Shown in pieces: positions 41,182 through 48,989 of a stretch of DNA of 64,000 bases. Source of the stretch: Lingula anatina (taxonomy: Eukaryota > Brachiopoda > Lingulata > Lingulida > Lingulidae). A program made the translations under genes and the position numbers. Location: contig NW_019774525.1 in NCBI RefSeq assembly GCF_001039355.2, positions 96,117 through 160,116 of the forward strand, in the 5' to 3' direction. Positions within the stretch are counted from its first letter, which is position 1, and each line of letters begins with the position of its first letter. The notes under the pieces are model-generated. The model had not been told where the DNA came from, ran no database searches, and was given only the letters and a program-made list of their open reading frames with translations.

Positions 41182-42776
41182 ATATTTTCAAAATTTCCTG
41201 ACAAATTAATAGAACAAAATGATTAAGAATAGGAAAAAGTCAGCTGTATACAGGGAATACTATAGTGAACTTGACCATTACAAACATAAAAAAATTATAC
41301 CTCAATGAAAACATCATTTCTAGGCCAAAATTATTTGGGAGAAAAATATAATATGACATCAAAAATATCTACTTACTCGCCTCAAATGTACAATCTGGAA
41401 CTTAAGTTTAGCATTCTCTGTCCTAAGTTTGTCCAACTCTGGTGTGACCGAGTCCTCTGCAATCAGCCTCTCTGGGTCCTTCAAGCTGGCAATCTCTGAC
41501 TCCAGTGATGCAATCTCTTTCTCCTGTAATGTAAATTTTCCTGTTAATAACTGGGCTTAAGACATTAACACTGGACCAATGACATACGCTCTAAACTGAA
41601 AAGAGAAGACAAGCCAGTAAAACCAGGCCTGTAGCCAGCAATTTCTAAGGGGTTCTTTTTCTGAAAAAGTGGACTTTTTACCATGCAACATTTGTGTACC
41701 TAGATTAAATTTGGTCCAGAGCTTACATTTTTCTGACAAAATGCCAGTTCGGTCTCTAATCCTTCAATCCCCCCACCCCCACCCCCTTAGACTCGAAAAC
41801 TTTGTAACTGTTCAGTTTCTATAGTCCCCTTTTCTGCTTTGGATCAGTACACCCAGCTTAACTGTATAAATAAAAGAATAAGAAATTATTTCTATATAAA
41901 AGGTGTGGCTGCATGGGGGGTAAGGGAGATAACAATGTAATCTACTCAATGAATTATCTTATTTGTATGATCAATTTTAAGCAAGTCACCAAAATAAAAA
42001 CTTTCGTGTGCTCAGATTGACATTTAAAATGGTATATACATGTAAATGTCTTTCATAAGAATTGCCTCAGACTCAAAATAATTAATCTCTTTGAAGAATT
42101 TAATATGGTACTAGAGTAAGTCCTGCACGAGTTTTGTGACTTTGACACGGTGATAGAAAAAAAACTTATACGGGTATACTGCATGAGTATATAGGAAGGG
42201 TACATACATATGTATGTCTCTCTTTTAAAAAAGTAATTTCTATATTAAATAATTTATACACCACTTGAAATGCCTTCAATGTCATACAACCAAGGTGAAT
42301 TTGATCGGTTAAAATGTCAAGAAATTTCACTGGGTAAAGAACATTGTTTACTTTCGTTATCGATTTCTGATGCAATAGTCGGCATGAAAACAATTAGTTT
42401 CATTTCTTTATCATGTTCATTACTAGAATGATTATTTGCACGATTAAACAACAGAATAACCATCAATATGTAATGTCTAACACCCTTAAAATGCCAAATA
42501 TTACGCAGAATTGTAATTGCCTTGCTAAACTGAACAAAATTATTCGAAAGTATTGACACTGACCACAACATTGTATTTTAACATATGCGGTGCATTGGGG
42601 CATACCGGTAGGTTCAAATCGTGTCACTACTTTTACCAGTGGGTGTAATAAGCCTCATATATTAACATTTAAGATCAAATACTGCTTTTATTAAACTTGG
42701 TTTATGATCACTGCTATAAATGCTGTTTTTCTGTCATATTTACCGCTTTCTCTGCACGAGCAAGAAACTCATCCAT
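8797..42776 (-). CDS. RARS1: Cytosolic arginyl-tRNA synthetase (15 coding exons)
   Basis: This class I enzyme charges tRNA-Arg with arginine. Exons in gene order: 42744-42776, 41377-41523, 40780-40968, 40189-40278, 39412-39590, 38965-39148, 38323-38452, 37860-37964, 37441-37619, 37003-37112, 14779-14884, 11008-11121, 10142-10200, 9519-9769, 8797-8906. Every junction has GT/AG and matching phase. The sum is 1,986 bp, 661 aa, against 660 in human. Residues 1-72 form a Leu/Lys/Glu coiled coil, which in mammals docks the enzyme in the multisynthetase complex. The HIGH motif is HVGH at 208-211 ([15 protein letters not shown]). KFKTRSGE at about 451-458 stands where KMSKS lies in other synthetases. 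The C-terminal third is the DALR anticodon-binding domain ([38 protein letters not shown]) and ends [13 protein letters not shown]. The ninth and tenth exons have a second copy at 34046-34224 and 33605-33714. Confidence 0.97.
9160..9240. repeat. Dispersed repeat, second example
   Basis: AAATTTCATTAAAATCAGTC, AACTTTTTGAG and TTAAACAAACAAAAAATC follow the same order as in the copies near 2279, 16845 and 19676. It lies in the last RARS1 intron. Confidence 0.5.
10347..10575. mobile_element. MITE family D with 5-bp target duplication
   Basis: The left end CAGGGCCTGATCCAGGATT and the right end AAATCCGCCACTG are diverged inverted termini. The element is flanked on both sides by CAATG (10342-10346 and 10576-10580), a likely target-site duplication. 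It is about 229 bp and non-coding, in the RARS1 intron between exons 11008-11121 and 10142-10200. A second, better-preserved copy is at 48594. Confidence 0.75.
11436..11912. mobile_element. Foldback MITE family B interrupted by a retroposed insert
   Basis: The left end GCGCATTCAGAACAG and the right end TTCTGATTGTGC match the other family B copies, with the inner AAATATAGCTGACCCAC / ATATTTGATCC pair. The interior is split by about 300 bp (see 11521-11818). A duplicate of the whole block sits at 12962-13438 because of the assembly duplication. Confidence 0.7.
11521..11818 (-). mobile_element. Retroposed insert with oligo-A tail inside the foldback element
   Basis: On the minus strand this reads from ACAGAGTGGAGAACCTGGG through a GT-rich stretch to GTGAATAAAAAAAAAA, an AATAAA signal running into poly-A. 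GAATTT-like sequence on both sides could be a target duplication. It looks like a 5'-truncated LINE, SINE or mRNA 3' end; I cannot say which. Confidence 0.55.
12059..12681. other. Assembly gap (623 N)
   Basis: An unbroken N run between two identical flanks. Apparent reading frames that cross it are artefacts. Confidence 0.99.
12682..13584. repeat. Right flank of the gap, identical to 11157-12058
   Basis: Same sequence and order as the left flank: ATA microsatellite, foldback element with insert, GCATTTAGCAAGT. After 13584 unique intron sequence continues. It contains the second drawn copy of the family B element at 12962-13438. Confidence 0.9.
16845..17085. mobile_element. Dispersed repeat next to a family B foldback MITE
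   Basis: 16845-16905 carries ACATTTCATCAAATCCATCC and AACGTTTTAAGTTAT, the dispersed-repeat motif. 16910-17085 is a foldback element: GCCCCATTCAGAAC on the left against ATTCTGAATGGGGC on the right. Its inner AAATATGGCCAACCCACTTG and GTGGGTTGCCATATTTGAC also pair. Confidence 0.7.
17607..17640. repeat. AAT trinucleotide repeat
   Basis: Imperfect ATAATA tract in the large RARS1 intron. Confidence 0.85.
18252..18553. mobile_element. Long-subfamily foldback element with nested palindrome
   Basis: The outer arms GAACAGTTTGATCCTC and GAGGATCAAACTATTC pair. Inside, a second palindrome pairs CCCTGGAGGGGCCTAGCAATTAA with TTAATTGCTAGGCCCCTACAGGG. It resembles the element at 30315 but is diverged. Confidence 0.75.
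19676..19750. repeat. Dispersed repeat, fourth example
   Basis: TCCTAAAAAATTCATCAAAA followed by ATCTTGCCAACCACCACACA keeps the order seen in the copies near 2279 and 9160. Confidence 0.4.
20785..20826. repeat. AAAT tetranucleotide repeat
   Basis: About nine AAAT units with one GAAT interruption near the right end. Confidence 0.95.
24496..24670. mobile_element. MITE family C (CAGGCCYGTAGCCAG termini)
   Basis: The left end CAGGCCTGTAGCCAG and the right end CTGGCTACGGGCCTG are inverted repeats. The interior holds a long G run, GGGTTC and paired AAAAGTCCACTCTGG / GGTCCACTTTTC segments. It is 175 bp and non-coding. Sister copies lie at 40490 and 41624 in other RARS1 introns, and all share the AAATTTGATCTA-like core. 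Confidence 0.85.
25269..25306. repeat. GA dinucleotide repeat
   Basis: An uninterrupted GA tract in the large RARS1 intron. Confidence 0.95.
27865..29886 (+). CDS. Orphan rhodopsin-like GPCR with very long third intracellular loop
   Basis: A single 673-codon frame on the strand opposite to its host, RARS1. Seven hydrophobic segments fit class A. TM1 has N60 (GAIANLSYL). TM2 has D88 in LSLVDLL. C117 before TM3 and C186 in loop 2 can form the usual disulfide. TM4 has W163. TM6 has P593 in [10 protein letters not shown]7 ends HPHIFVY (627-633) in place of NPxxY. The DRY site is missing: [10 protein letters not shown] (137-146) has no D/E-R-Y. Loop 3 spans roughly residues 226-572 and is hydrophilic, with basophilic kinase-like sites RKGS (343), RKWS (382), RRPS (453) and RKNS (505). 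There is no Schiff-base lysine in TM7, so it is not an opsin. The start has CACAATGG context; Met22 is an alternative. The ligand is unknown and I cannot assign a subfamily. With no introns, it could have arisen by retroposition, but no tail or target duplication is visible. Confidence 0.9.
   Translation: MATLTQHYSITRQDINKNITTMDNGQDVLTTQQSQLLHGSSLAICLLILVSSGILGAIANLSYLRAILIDTKGLKLRYSFFLSLSLVDLLICFVWALLEAVYIIQLYMNQPILKGLCQASSIIHVLAVTVIFFSILFYIIQSLIRKCNSSSKYVQGIGLTLPWLLGISIAVYYLASPPYWENDYYCQFWLIPMTLGTWNAYMVLYIFSGIAMFTIIITLCCMLHSVNKKIKQKNWDLDNGNANIELSTHKTDTTAVSSETLRKNVQCNTSLEAAATPHVIFVRQSQLFNKEEFSDAVTMVNAKEQEEKPHSSTDTGKAVAISSCRSKQAAIGGDAGKPLPFDRKGSVKSNFSREGSGRRFTTGSITTPAEQAYVAQRYSYVRKWSIDIEALQDQLENPKIHGGNYPYKELKLSEDKHDEKITKAAFFTDMNSICEASPKKEALHRDKTRSIKRRPSRMESITEGNTNKNTFTFNKSCIETSFSTLEGACETQTTGVPGSSGKVFRKNSKKYLQNIPSVEQEMHQHKSDAIKEGTQSNPPPISQCKRKNGGEMDITALTEETNHKASEAKIWRKKQKLLGCSLIAFVFMLSILPHQIIQLARAALSQELYINLHTCTSVLIMLQAAIHPHIFVYMSYKLTDLVIKRPKRNFIFKWISCLPLKNVTDHSSNESQA
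29887..30314. other. GPCR 3' flank in the RARS1 intron
   Basis: AT-rich non-coding sequence. No AATAAA stands close to the stop. One lies further down within 31133-31141, inside the duplicated segment, and may or may not serve this gene. Confidence 0.4.
30315..30585. mobile_element. Foldback element, long subfamily
   Basis: AGAGGGC at the left end and GCCCTCT at the right end are inverted. AAATATGGCAGACCCTA pairs with TAGGGTCTGCCATATTTG, and AAGAAGAGCTGACTAATCCA pairs with TGGATAAGTCAGCTCTTCTT. The right half only is found again at 34272-34460, directly after the single N at 34270. Confidence 0.85.
33009..33600. repeat. VNTR of about 165 bp, three full units plus one truncated
   Basis: Units start with GGGACTAACTTTGAATGTCG at 33009, 33174, 33340 and 33510. 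They are nearly identical and separated by A runs. The last has an internal deletion and runs to the donor of the RARS1 exon at 33605. The right segmental copy has one unit (36867-37000). Confidence 0.9.
33605..34224 (-). pseudogene. RARS1: Second copy of two RARS1 exons
   Basis: Exons 34046-34224 and 33605-33714 repeat 37441-37619 and 37003-37112. The 179-bp exons differ at six bases, all synonymous. The 110-bp exons differ at two bases, giving one synonymous change and one Arg/Lys change. Both copies keep splice sites and reading frame. The pair totals 289 bp, not a multiple of three. It begins needing one preceding base and ends with two, so both pairs cannot be spliced into one in-frame mRNA. 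I read it as an allelic (haplotype) copy placed in tandem, not decay; a real duplication used alternatively is possible. Confidence 0.75.
34271..37663. repeat. Tandem segmental duplication, right copy
   Basis: This starts right after the N at 34270 with CAACACATGC, matching CACACATGC near 30401. It ends near 37663, just past the RARS1 exon at 37441-37619. It carries one unit of the 165-bp repeat where the left copy has four. Confidence 0.9.
34272..34460. mobile_element. Right half of the same foldback element
   Basis: It begins near the element's centre and matches the right half of 30315-30585 with a few substitutions. The left half is absent because the segment starts at the N. Confidence 0.8.
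38214..38267. repeat. GT/CA dinucleotide repeat in RARS1 intron
   Basis: More than 25 GT units on the plus strand, so CA in the RARS1 transcript. It starts about 55 nt downstream of the 5' splice site of the exon at 38323-38452. Imperfect TGTGCATG continues to about 38300, closer to the splice site. Confidence 0.95.
40490..40657. mobile_element. MITE family C, best-preserved copy
   Basis: CAGGCCCGTAGCCAG and CTGGCTACGGGCCTG are perfect 15-bp inverted ends. The interior has the paired AAAGTGGACCTTTTCCC / GTGGACCTTTTCCCAG segments. It lies in the RARS1 intron between exons 40780-40968 and 40189-40278. Confidence 0.9.
41098..41175. repeat. Poly-A plus TA microsatellite
   Basis: About 31 A residues run straight into about 24 TA units, in the RARS1 intron. 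This may be the tail of an old retroposed element. Confidence 0.9.
41624..41790. mobile_element. MITE family C, 3' end degraded
   Basis: It starts CAGGCCTGTAGCCAGCAATT and keeps the core TTCTTTTTCTGAAAAAGTGG, but the right inverted terminus is gone after a C-rich run. It lies in RARS1 intron 1. Confidence 0.75.
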
Positions 42777-43528
42777 GTTGATGTCGCGTGGAACGGAAGT
42801 GAGAGACCGCACTTGCGCAGATAGTAAAAACAATGGCCGCTTCCATGCTAGAGGTAAAAAAAGATAGGAGGTTCTAACAAAATACAGTTTTTTCTTGTAT
42901 CTAGAACTTGTATCTAGAACTTATTAGTGAAAATAATGCTAAACAATCTTTTAAAACCAATAGTTAGTGTTAAGGTTAACATTGGCGCCTGATTTTAAAG
43001 GTTTAAAAAGCGAAAATAATGAAATTATTCACAGTTCTGGGACGGCTCTCTGACTTGATCAGCTGATGTGTAGCACGAGTTTGGAAATATTTTCAGTTTT
43101 TAAGCGTGCTGAAAGAAAAAAGCATGTGTACTCTGGTTTGGAGTGAAATTCCTCTATATTTACACAGCATAGAGACCAGTCTTTGCATGACTAACTTAAG
43201 TACGACTACAAGACGCACTGCAATTCAGTTATAGTATGTTCTTTTTATCTTTCTTTGCCATTGGCACTAGCATTCATATCTATTTTATCTGTCTGCAGCG
43301 CTGAGTGTTAAATAAAGTTAAAAGCTATGCATTCTTGAAACTTCAATAAAGCATGATGATATATTGAGATTAAACATGATGCACTGAATCTTTATTTTTT
43401 AGATTCTGGTAGTGAATAAAACAATTTGACACATATACACCATCATTTTGGGACCATATTTAACTTATTAAAATAAGCACCCAGTACCAGCAGTGGTCAT
43501 TACAGTGCACTACATAACAGTCATCAAG
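42777..43528. promoter_or_regulatory. Bidirectional promoter between RARS1 and AKAP17A
   Basis: The RARS1 start codon (42774-42776, minus) and the AKAP17A coding start (43529, plus) diverge across 752 bp. Near the RARS1 end are an ETS-like ACGGAAGTGA (about 42793) and a TTGCGCAG element. At 42833 the plus strand has ATGGCCGCTTCCATGCTAGAG followed by GTAAAA, which looks like a 5' exon of AKAP17A. An acceptor TTACAG at 43500-43505 could receive it. Spliced so, the upstream ATG reads into TAA after ten codons, making a short uORF ahead of the main start. No TATA box is evident. Confidence 0.65.
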
Positions 43529-46417
43529 ATGACTGCCCCAAGCATTTGTAGTGACACAACAGAAGCAGTGGACTTGTTTGAACCTCAGGGACTCTACCTC
43601 AAACCCATTGCAAGGATAAATGTCAGTGTACAACTGCCTCAGCTTAAGTCACCAGGTGAGTGCAGTCCAGCTTTTATGAACCTTTTTATATGGAATGAAT
43701 GTCCTAATGAATGTTCTTATTAAACTTGTTTAAATTTAGTATGCTTAATTCAACTGTGGGCCTGGAATATGAAATTACGTGTTCGAGTTTATCTTGTGCA
43801 TAATGCAGTTCAAAGGTTCCATGGTTTGTGTCAGATTTATGCAAGGTTGCATAAAGAAAACTCAAGTCCACATAATGACCAGTTAAACAAATTATACGTC
43901 ATCACTCGGTAACTACATATTTAATTCTAACTGAAGTTACCAACCCTTACCTCTCCAAAATAATGTCCGTCTTCTCAGTGCTCCAAGTGATTCCAACCAA
44001 ACTGGTGTTTCTTTAGGCTTTTTATATCAGTGTTGTACATATTAACTCACTGCTACATAAATTTAAAGCCAGGCACCTAGATTTGCAGCCCATATCCTAT
44101 AGTAGCATTAAATTTATTACTAGAAATTGAAGGAGGCATTGTAGTATTAGGAAGAATTTAATATATCTAGAAGTTAAACACAATAGGTCAAAGGAGATGG
44201 ATACATTTCAATGTATGTTTTGTCTTCTATTTCAGGAAAGTCTATATCAAACTGGGAAGTAATGGAAAAGGTCAAAGGTATGGTTAAACCTCACCAGTTC
44301 GTCACCCTTAAGGTAGCCAAAAGCACCTTGGATTTCATTCGTTTTGAAGGAGAAACGGAAAACAAGGCACTCATTAAAACTCTAATTGATAGACTTGATG
44401 GGAAGACTATTAAACTGGTGGGCTTCCCAGATCAACTCAAGGTCCGTGCGGCAGAGGCGAAACTGAATTTTCCGTCCAGGCATGATTGGGATTCCTTTTT
44501 CCGTGATGCCAAAAACATGAACGAAATGAAATTCGGAGAGAGACCCGACACCATTCATTTTAAGGAACTGCCATGTAGGTGGTTCGCTAATAAGAAAGAC
44601 GAGAATAAAGACAAACCTAGTGAGTATATCCTCAAGAAAGTGATGGAGACTTTTGGGGAGGTCCGTTGTGTTGATATACCCATGTTGGACCCCTATCGCA
44701 GGGAAATGTCCAATAAAGCAGGCATACAGACTTTTTCCTTTGGACAGGATATCACATTTGAAGCCTTTGTACAGTATAAGGAGTATATTGGATTTGTAAA
44801 AGCCATGACAGCCTTCAGAGGAATGAAGTTATTGTACAAAGAAGGGGATGGAAAAGCTTACACTGCCAATTCTAAGGTATGGTAATTGTTCACTAAAGTA
44901 TATATATATATTATCAAAGCCCACATACTTTGCAGTGTATTAGACTAAATTTTGAAAACTGTCATAAGATATAATGAGCATGGAAAATTACTATTTTTAA
45001 AATTACATTTATTAATTTACTTTCAGATTGATTTTGACAGGACCAAACACTTAACAGACAAAAACATCAGGAAAAGAAGGATAGAAAGAGACAAGTTAGA
45101 ACAGTTAGAAAGAGAAAGAGAAGAAAAAGTTAGAAAAGAACGAGAGGAAGAGGAACGAAAAAAAGAAGAAGAAAGGTATTAGTTTTGTTTCACATAAGAC
45201 CTCATTATGTACACCTCATTATTTTAGCCTACTTGTTGTGGGGCACATTTTTTTCTGAAGCGAAATTTCACTGACCTTGGCTGACTATATCATGTACCTC
45301 ATTTTTCTGCCCCAATATTGAATTTTTTTTTTTACTGAAGACACAAAAGGAAGAATGGATGGGAGATTTCAATTTTACATTTTGTTTAATCTCTGTTTTT
45401 TTTCTTTTTTTTTTCTTTTGCAATTGACAGAAAAAGACTAGAAGAGGAGGAAAAGGAAAGGGAGCGAAAAAGAGAAGAAAAGCTCAGAAAGAGGGAGGAG
45501 AGATTGCAAAGTAGAGAAGAAAAGAGGCGTCTGAAAAGAGAAGAAAGACGGAGAAAAGAGGAAGAGAGGAAGATGAAGCTGAAGATTGCTCTAGAGGAAA
45601 GAAAAATCCTGATTGCTCAAAGAAAACTGGAGACCATACGCCTACTGGGGGAGCTTCTGTGCCGCGTCAAGGTATTTCAACGCCTAACGGACTGTTGGAT
45701 GGCTTGTCTTGTGTGATGGCAGAGGCATCTTTTGAGACGACAATGACATCTGGTGGCAAACACTGGGACTTCTATGCTCTGAGTTGTTTGAGGATAGATA
45801 AGTGAAAGCTTACTGGGGCCAAGCAGAAATGCTTGTAGACTCACAGTAGCCTTGACACTTCGGGATATGGTTTATCGGGTTTAAAGAAATTCAAATTAAG
45901 ATTTTTGTTTAAAATTTTGGAGTTTGTTACTAAGGCATTGATAAATGTATTTCTTAACTTCATTTGTAAAAAAAATTTACCATTCCCAATTAGTGCACAG
46001 TATTTTTTCAATGAAAATTTTAGATATTAATCACCCCTGAGGTCTTTATTTAATGATCTTGCAAAAAAAAAAAGAAATGAAAATGTGATATTTAATTTTT
46101 TTTCTTTTTTGTGCTTACTTTCATAGGTTGTAAAGCAGCAAGAAGAGCTGAAACAAAGAGAGAAAGAACTTGAGGAAGAACAGAAGCGACGAGTGGAAAA
46201 AGAAAAGCAGGAAAAACTGAGGGCAGTGCAGAAAAAGCTAGAGTCTGAAAAACGAAAAAAAGAAAGACTGGAAAGGCAGGAAAAAGAACTGAGAGATAAA
46301 ATACTAAAAAATGTTAAACTTATGGAAGAAAGGAAGCAAGAAAAAGAAAGGGAATTTTTAAGAAAGAAAGTTGCTGGTCAGACACGGTTAAAGAGTGCAG
46401 TCATCATGAAGAAATGA
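43529..46417 (+). CDS. AKAP17A: AKAP17A (XE7/SFRS17A), splicing-associated PKA anchor, five exons
   Basis: AKAP17A sits in nuclear speckles, influences alternative splicing and anchors protein kinase A. Exons: 43529-43655, 44236-44876, 45027-45175, 45431-45671, 46127-46417. All have GT/AG borders with matching phase, giving 482 aa. The N-terminus EAVDLFEPQGLYLKPIARI and the block GKSISNWEVMEKVKGMV closely follow the human protein. RHDWDSFFRDAKNMNE (124-139) is a family signature. An RRM-like fold spans about 147-260, with VDIPMLDPYR and TFEAFVQYKEYIGFVKAM. From about 262 to the end is a Lys/Glu/Arg coiled coil, including LEERKILIAQRKLETIRLLG. The human protein is about 695 aa, so the C-terminal region, where PKA-binding helices would be sought, is missing or much reduced. 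The start was chosen by alignment to human. Confidence 0.94.
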
Positions 46418-47788
46418 CTGGCAGAGGTGCTGGCAGAGAGAGAAGAAATGGATAAGCAATAAGGGGTCTATTTCATTTTTTTTTAACCTTTCTCCAAAAT
46501 CATATTTCCCTTCAATTTATGAAACATTCCTTTTTGAAAACAAGTCTTATTTATTCAGGAAAAGTGGAATTTTTCCTCGCAAAATAACTAAGATTCTTCT
46601 GGTTTGCATTTTCCAGACATGCAGCAGTATATTACTTTTCTCAAGATACAAAGTGATACCTTTTCTTGTATTAACGAATCCATCTCTCTGTTCTCTGTCA
46701 GTGCCAAGCTCCAGTCATTGAATGGACGTGTTTACTGGGTTATCTGACCAGACTTAGCTGTGCCATCTGAACAAAACGATAACTGGAATGCTTCTTCTTA
46801 CCAACATTGGAATTTTTTACTGGGTGAACTTAATGACTGTTTCAGACATGAGCTTTTTCCACAAAAACGCGGAATTCTGCATTTTTGAATTCAATTCCTA
46901 TGGCGACCCCTGCACCCCCAGCCGGTTAGGTGTTGGGTCCCATGATAAATAACCAGAGGGTTTTTTTTTAAACCTAGGCTCATGTCTGCTGTTTTAAGGA
47001 TGTTATACAATGTCGTTTAATTTTGAAGTCAATCGCTCATTTCTTCGGACATTTTGCCTAGTCAGAAGTGATCATCTTGTCCAGTTTCTGGTCTCTGAAG
47101 AAGAAGAGGTCTTTCAGTAAAGCACTGATAGGTCGTTTGATTGATTCTGATATTGACAGTAGGTCTGGCCGTTCCATGACTAAGACCTTAGTAAGAACAG
47201 CTTTGTTCATGATGGACATGAATATTTAAAAAAAAAAATAGAGAGTCAAATAGAAAGAATACGCTGTAACCAGTGAACACAAGACTTTGTGCCAATTAAG
47301 GAAAGAGGGTCTTAACTACTTGGTGATGTTATAATATTTGAAAGAAGTTGTGAGAATTACAGTCTCCATAAAGGATATCATTTCGCTATTCAAACACAAT
47401 ATGGTGCTTAAGAAAAGGTGTTTAGTAAATTGAAAATTTTTTTTCAATACCTTTCATAGATTTTGGAAGTATTGTGAACTATACCAGAAATCAGCTGACT
47501 TTAGTTTGTACATGGGCAATAACCCTGCATAGTGTACAGCAAATAAATGTGTTTAGGTATTTATAAACAGCTTGTTAATAATTTTGTGGTTTCAGGTACA
47601 TGATTTGGATAAACTAATCATGCCACCTGTTTTTCACATAATAAGTTTTGTGTCATTGGTGTAAAGGAAACAAAAACAATGAAATTGATGTTTCAGTTTA
47701 CTTAAGTATGTAAAGTTCAACTCGTATGGAGTAGCAAATATTCTGTAATATCTTGTAAGTAATTGTGAACCAGAACTGGATTATTTTT
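46418..47788 (+). other. AKAP17A 3'UTR
   Basis: Non-coding from the TGA to the first good polyadenylation signal. In frame after the TGA come 14 sense codons (LAEVLAEREEMDKQ) and then TAA at 46460-46462. Confidence 0.6.
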
Positions 47789-47794
47789 AATAAA
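47789..47794 (+). terminator. Polyadenylation signal AATAAA for AKAP17A
   Basis: AATAAA in TTTTTAATAAATATGTAATG, followed within about 25 nt by a GT/T-rich stretch (TTTGGTTTTCTTGT), the usual downstream element. Confidence 0.65.
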
Positions 47795-48593
47795 TATGTA
47801 ATGCTCACTTTGGTTTTCTTGTACATCTGGGTATCATGTAGGGCGGGTTGCACAATACACCTCGAGTCTTGAACTTTTTAAAAAGATTATGATTTAAAAA
47901 TCATAATTTTGGTCTACTTAAATTTAGGAAAGACCCAAGTGCTTCACTATAGTTTGTGAATGTGTGTTACAGCGTAAGAATAACATTTGTTAGCTTGTAC
48001 TGAAGATCTAAAACAGAAATTAGCTAATCGGTGTTCAGCTCTCCTAAATGCCCAATTGACTTTAGTCAAAGTCCATCCTGCGTTAAAAAAAAAAAAAAAG
48101 AAAAAAAACGCTGACTTTGTTTTTGACGGCTTACCAGTTGTCTGTAATATCAAAGTGTTATAAGTGTGTTTTACAATTATGGGTAACAATTACCTTTAAA
48201 AAATAAAAAATAAAAAGAAAAACGAAAATTAGTTGATATTCACTCTGTAACAAAAAAGGGAAGATCAGAAATGGACTATGAAAGTGATACAGCCTCACCA
48301 AATCAATGTTCTATATCAATCAGAATTACATACATCATCAAAAAATTTTAAAAAAAATCTAGTTTTCGGTAGAGTGGGGAAAATTTGAGCAAAGTTTCTT
48401 TCATCCTGGTTCCTACCATTTCTTGTCTATTATCTATCTACTTGAACGTATTTATATAAAACATGTTTGTATGGCCACCCCATTTGTTTACTCAGAATGA
48501 ACCATACCAGTGCATCAATATGACAATGGACAGGTGAGCGTACGTTACCTGTCTTGACCAATTCCCTTCTAAAAGTGTTGAGGGGGCATAGTA

Positions 48594-48837
48594 CAGGGGC
48601 GGGTCCAGGATTATTTGAAGGGGGGTCCGGTTTTTAGGAGTGATAGGCCGCGGATGCGAAGTCGACCTAGCGTGGGGTTCGGGGCCCGCTGAAGGGCCCC
48701 GATAATTTTTTGTATTTTAGAGTGCGAACGGTGCTATTTGGAACGGTTTGAAACTATGATTCAGTCCAGGCGGGGGAGGGGGGGGGGGTCGGCTTCGCAT
48801 CAGTGCCCCCCTTCAAATAATCCTGGATCCGCCCCTG
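48594..48837. mobile_element. MITE family D, 35-bp inverted termini
   Basis: CAGGGGCGGGTCCAGGATTA at the left and TAATCCTGGATCCGCCCCTG at the right are near-perfect inverted repeats that continue inward through TTTGAAGGGGGG. The interior is G/C-rich and non-coding. No clean target duplication is visible. Confidence 0.9.
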
Positions 48838-48867
48838 ATTTGCATAACAATACTTCTCTCTGCTCAG

Positions 48868-48989
48868 TGCGAGTTGTCATCCCGACTGGTCACTTGCCAG
48901 CTAGACCCTGTAAGAAGAGGACGCAGGACAGCCGTGATGAGGTCACAGAGACGAACATTTCATTCAGCCTAGGGCCCGGTGGAAATTGA
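48868..48989 (+). CDS. Candidate orphan 3' exon (unassigned)
   Basis: A good acceptor (CTTCTCTCTGCTCAG) precedes an open stretch reading RVVIPTGHLPARPCKKRT, then DEVTETNISFSLGPGGN and TGA. A second frame is also open to a TAG, and CCCTGTAAGAAG inside could be a donor. It could be an alternative end of AKAP17A or part of an unseen gene. I recognise no family. Confidence 0.2.

Noticed and set aside
42601-42640. tRNA T-loop-like GGTTCAAATC
   Set aside because: The flanking bases do not pair into a T stem and there is no A box at a suitable distance; the same holds near 49308.
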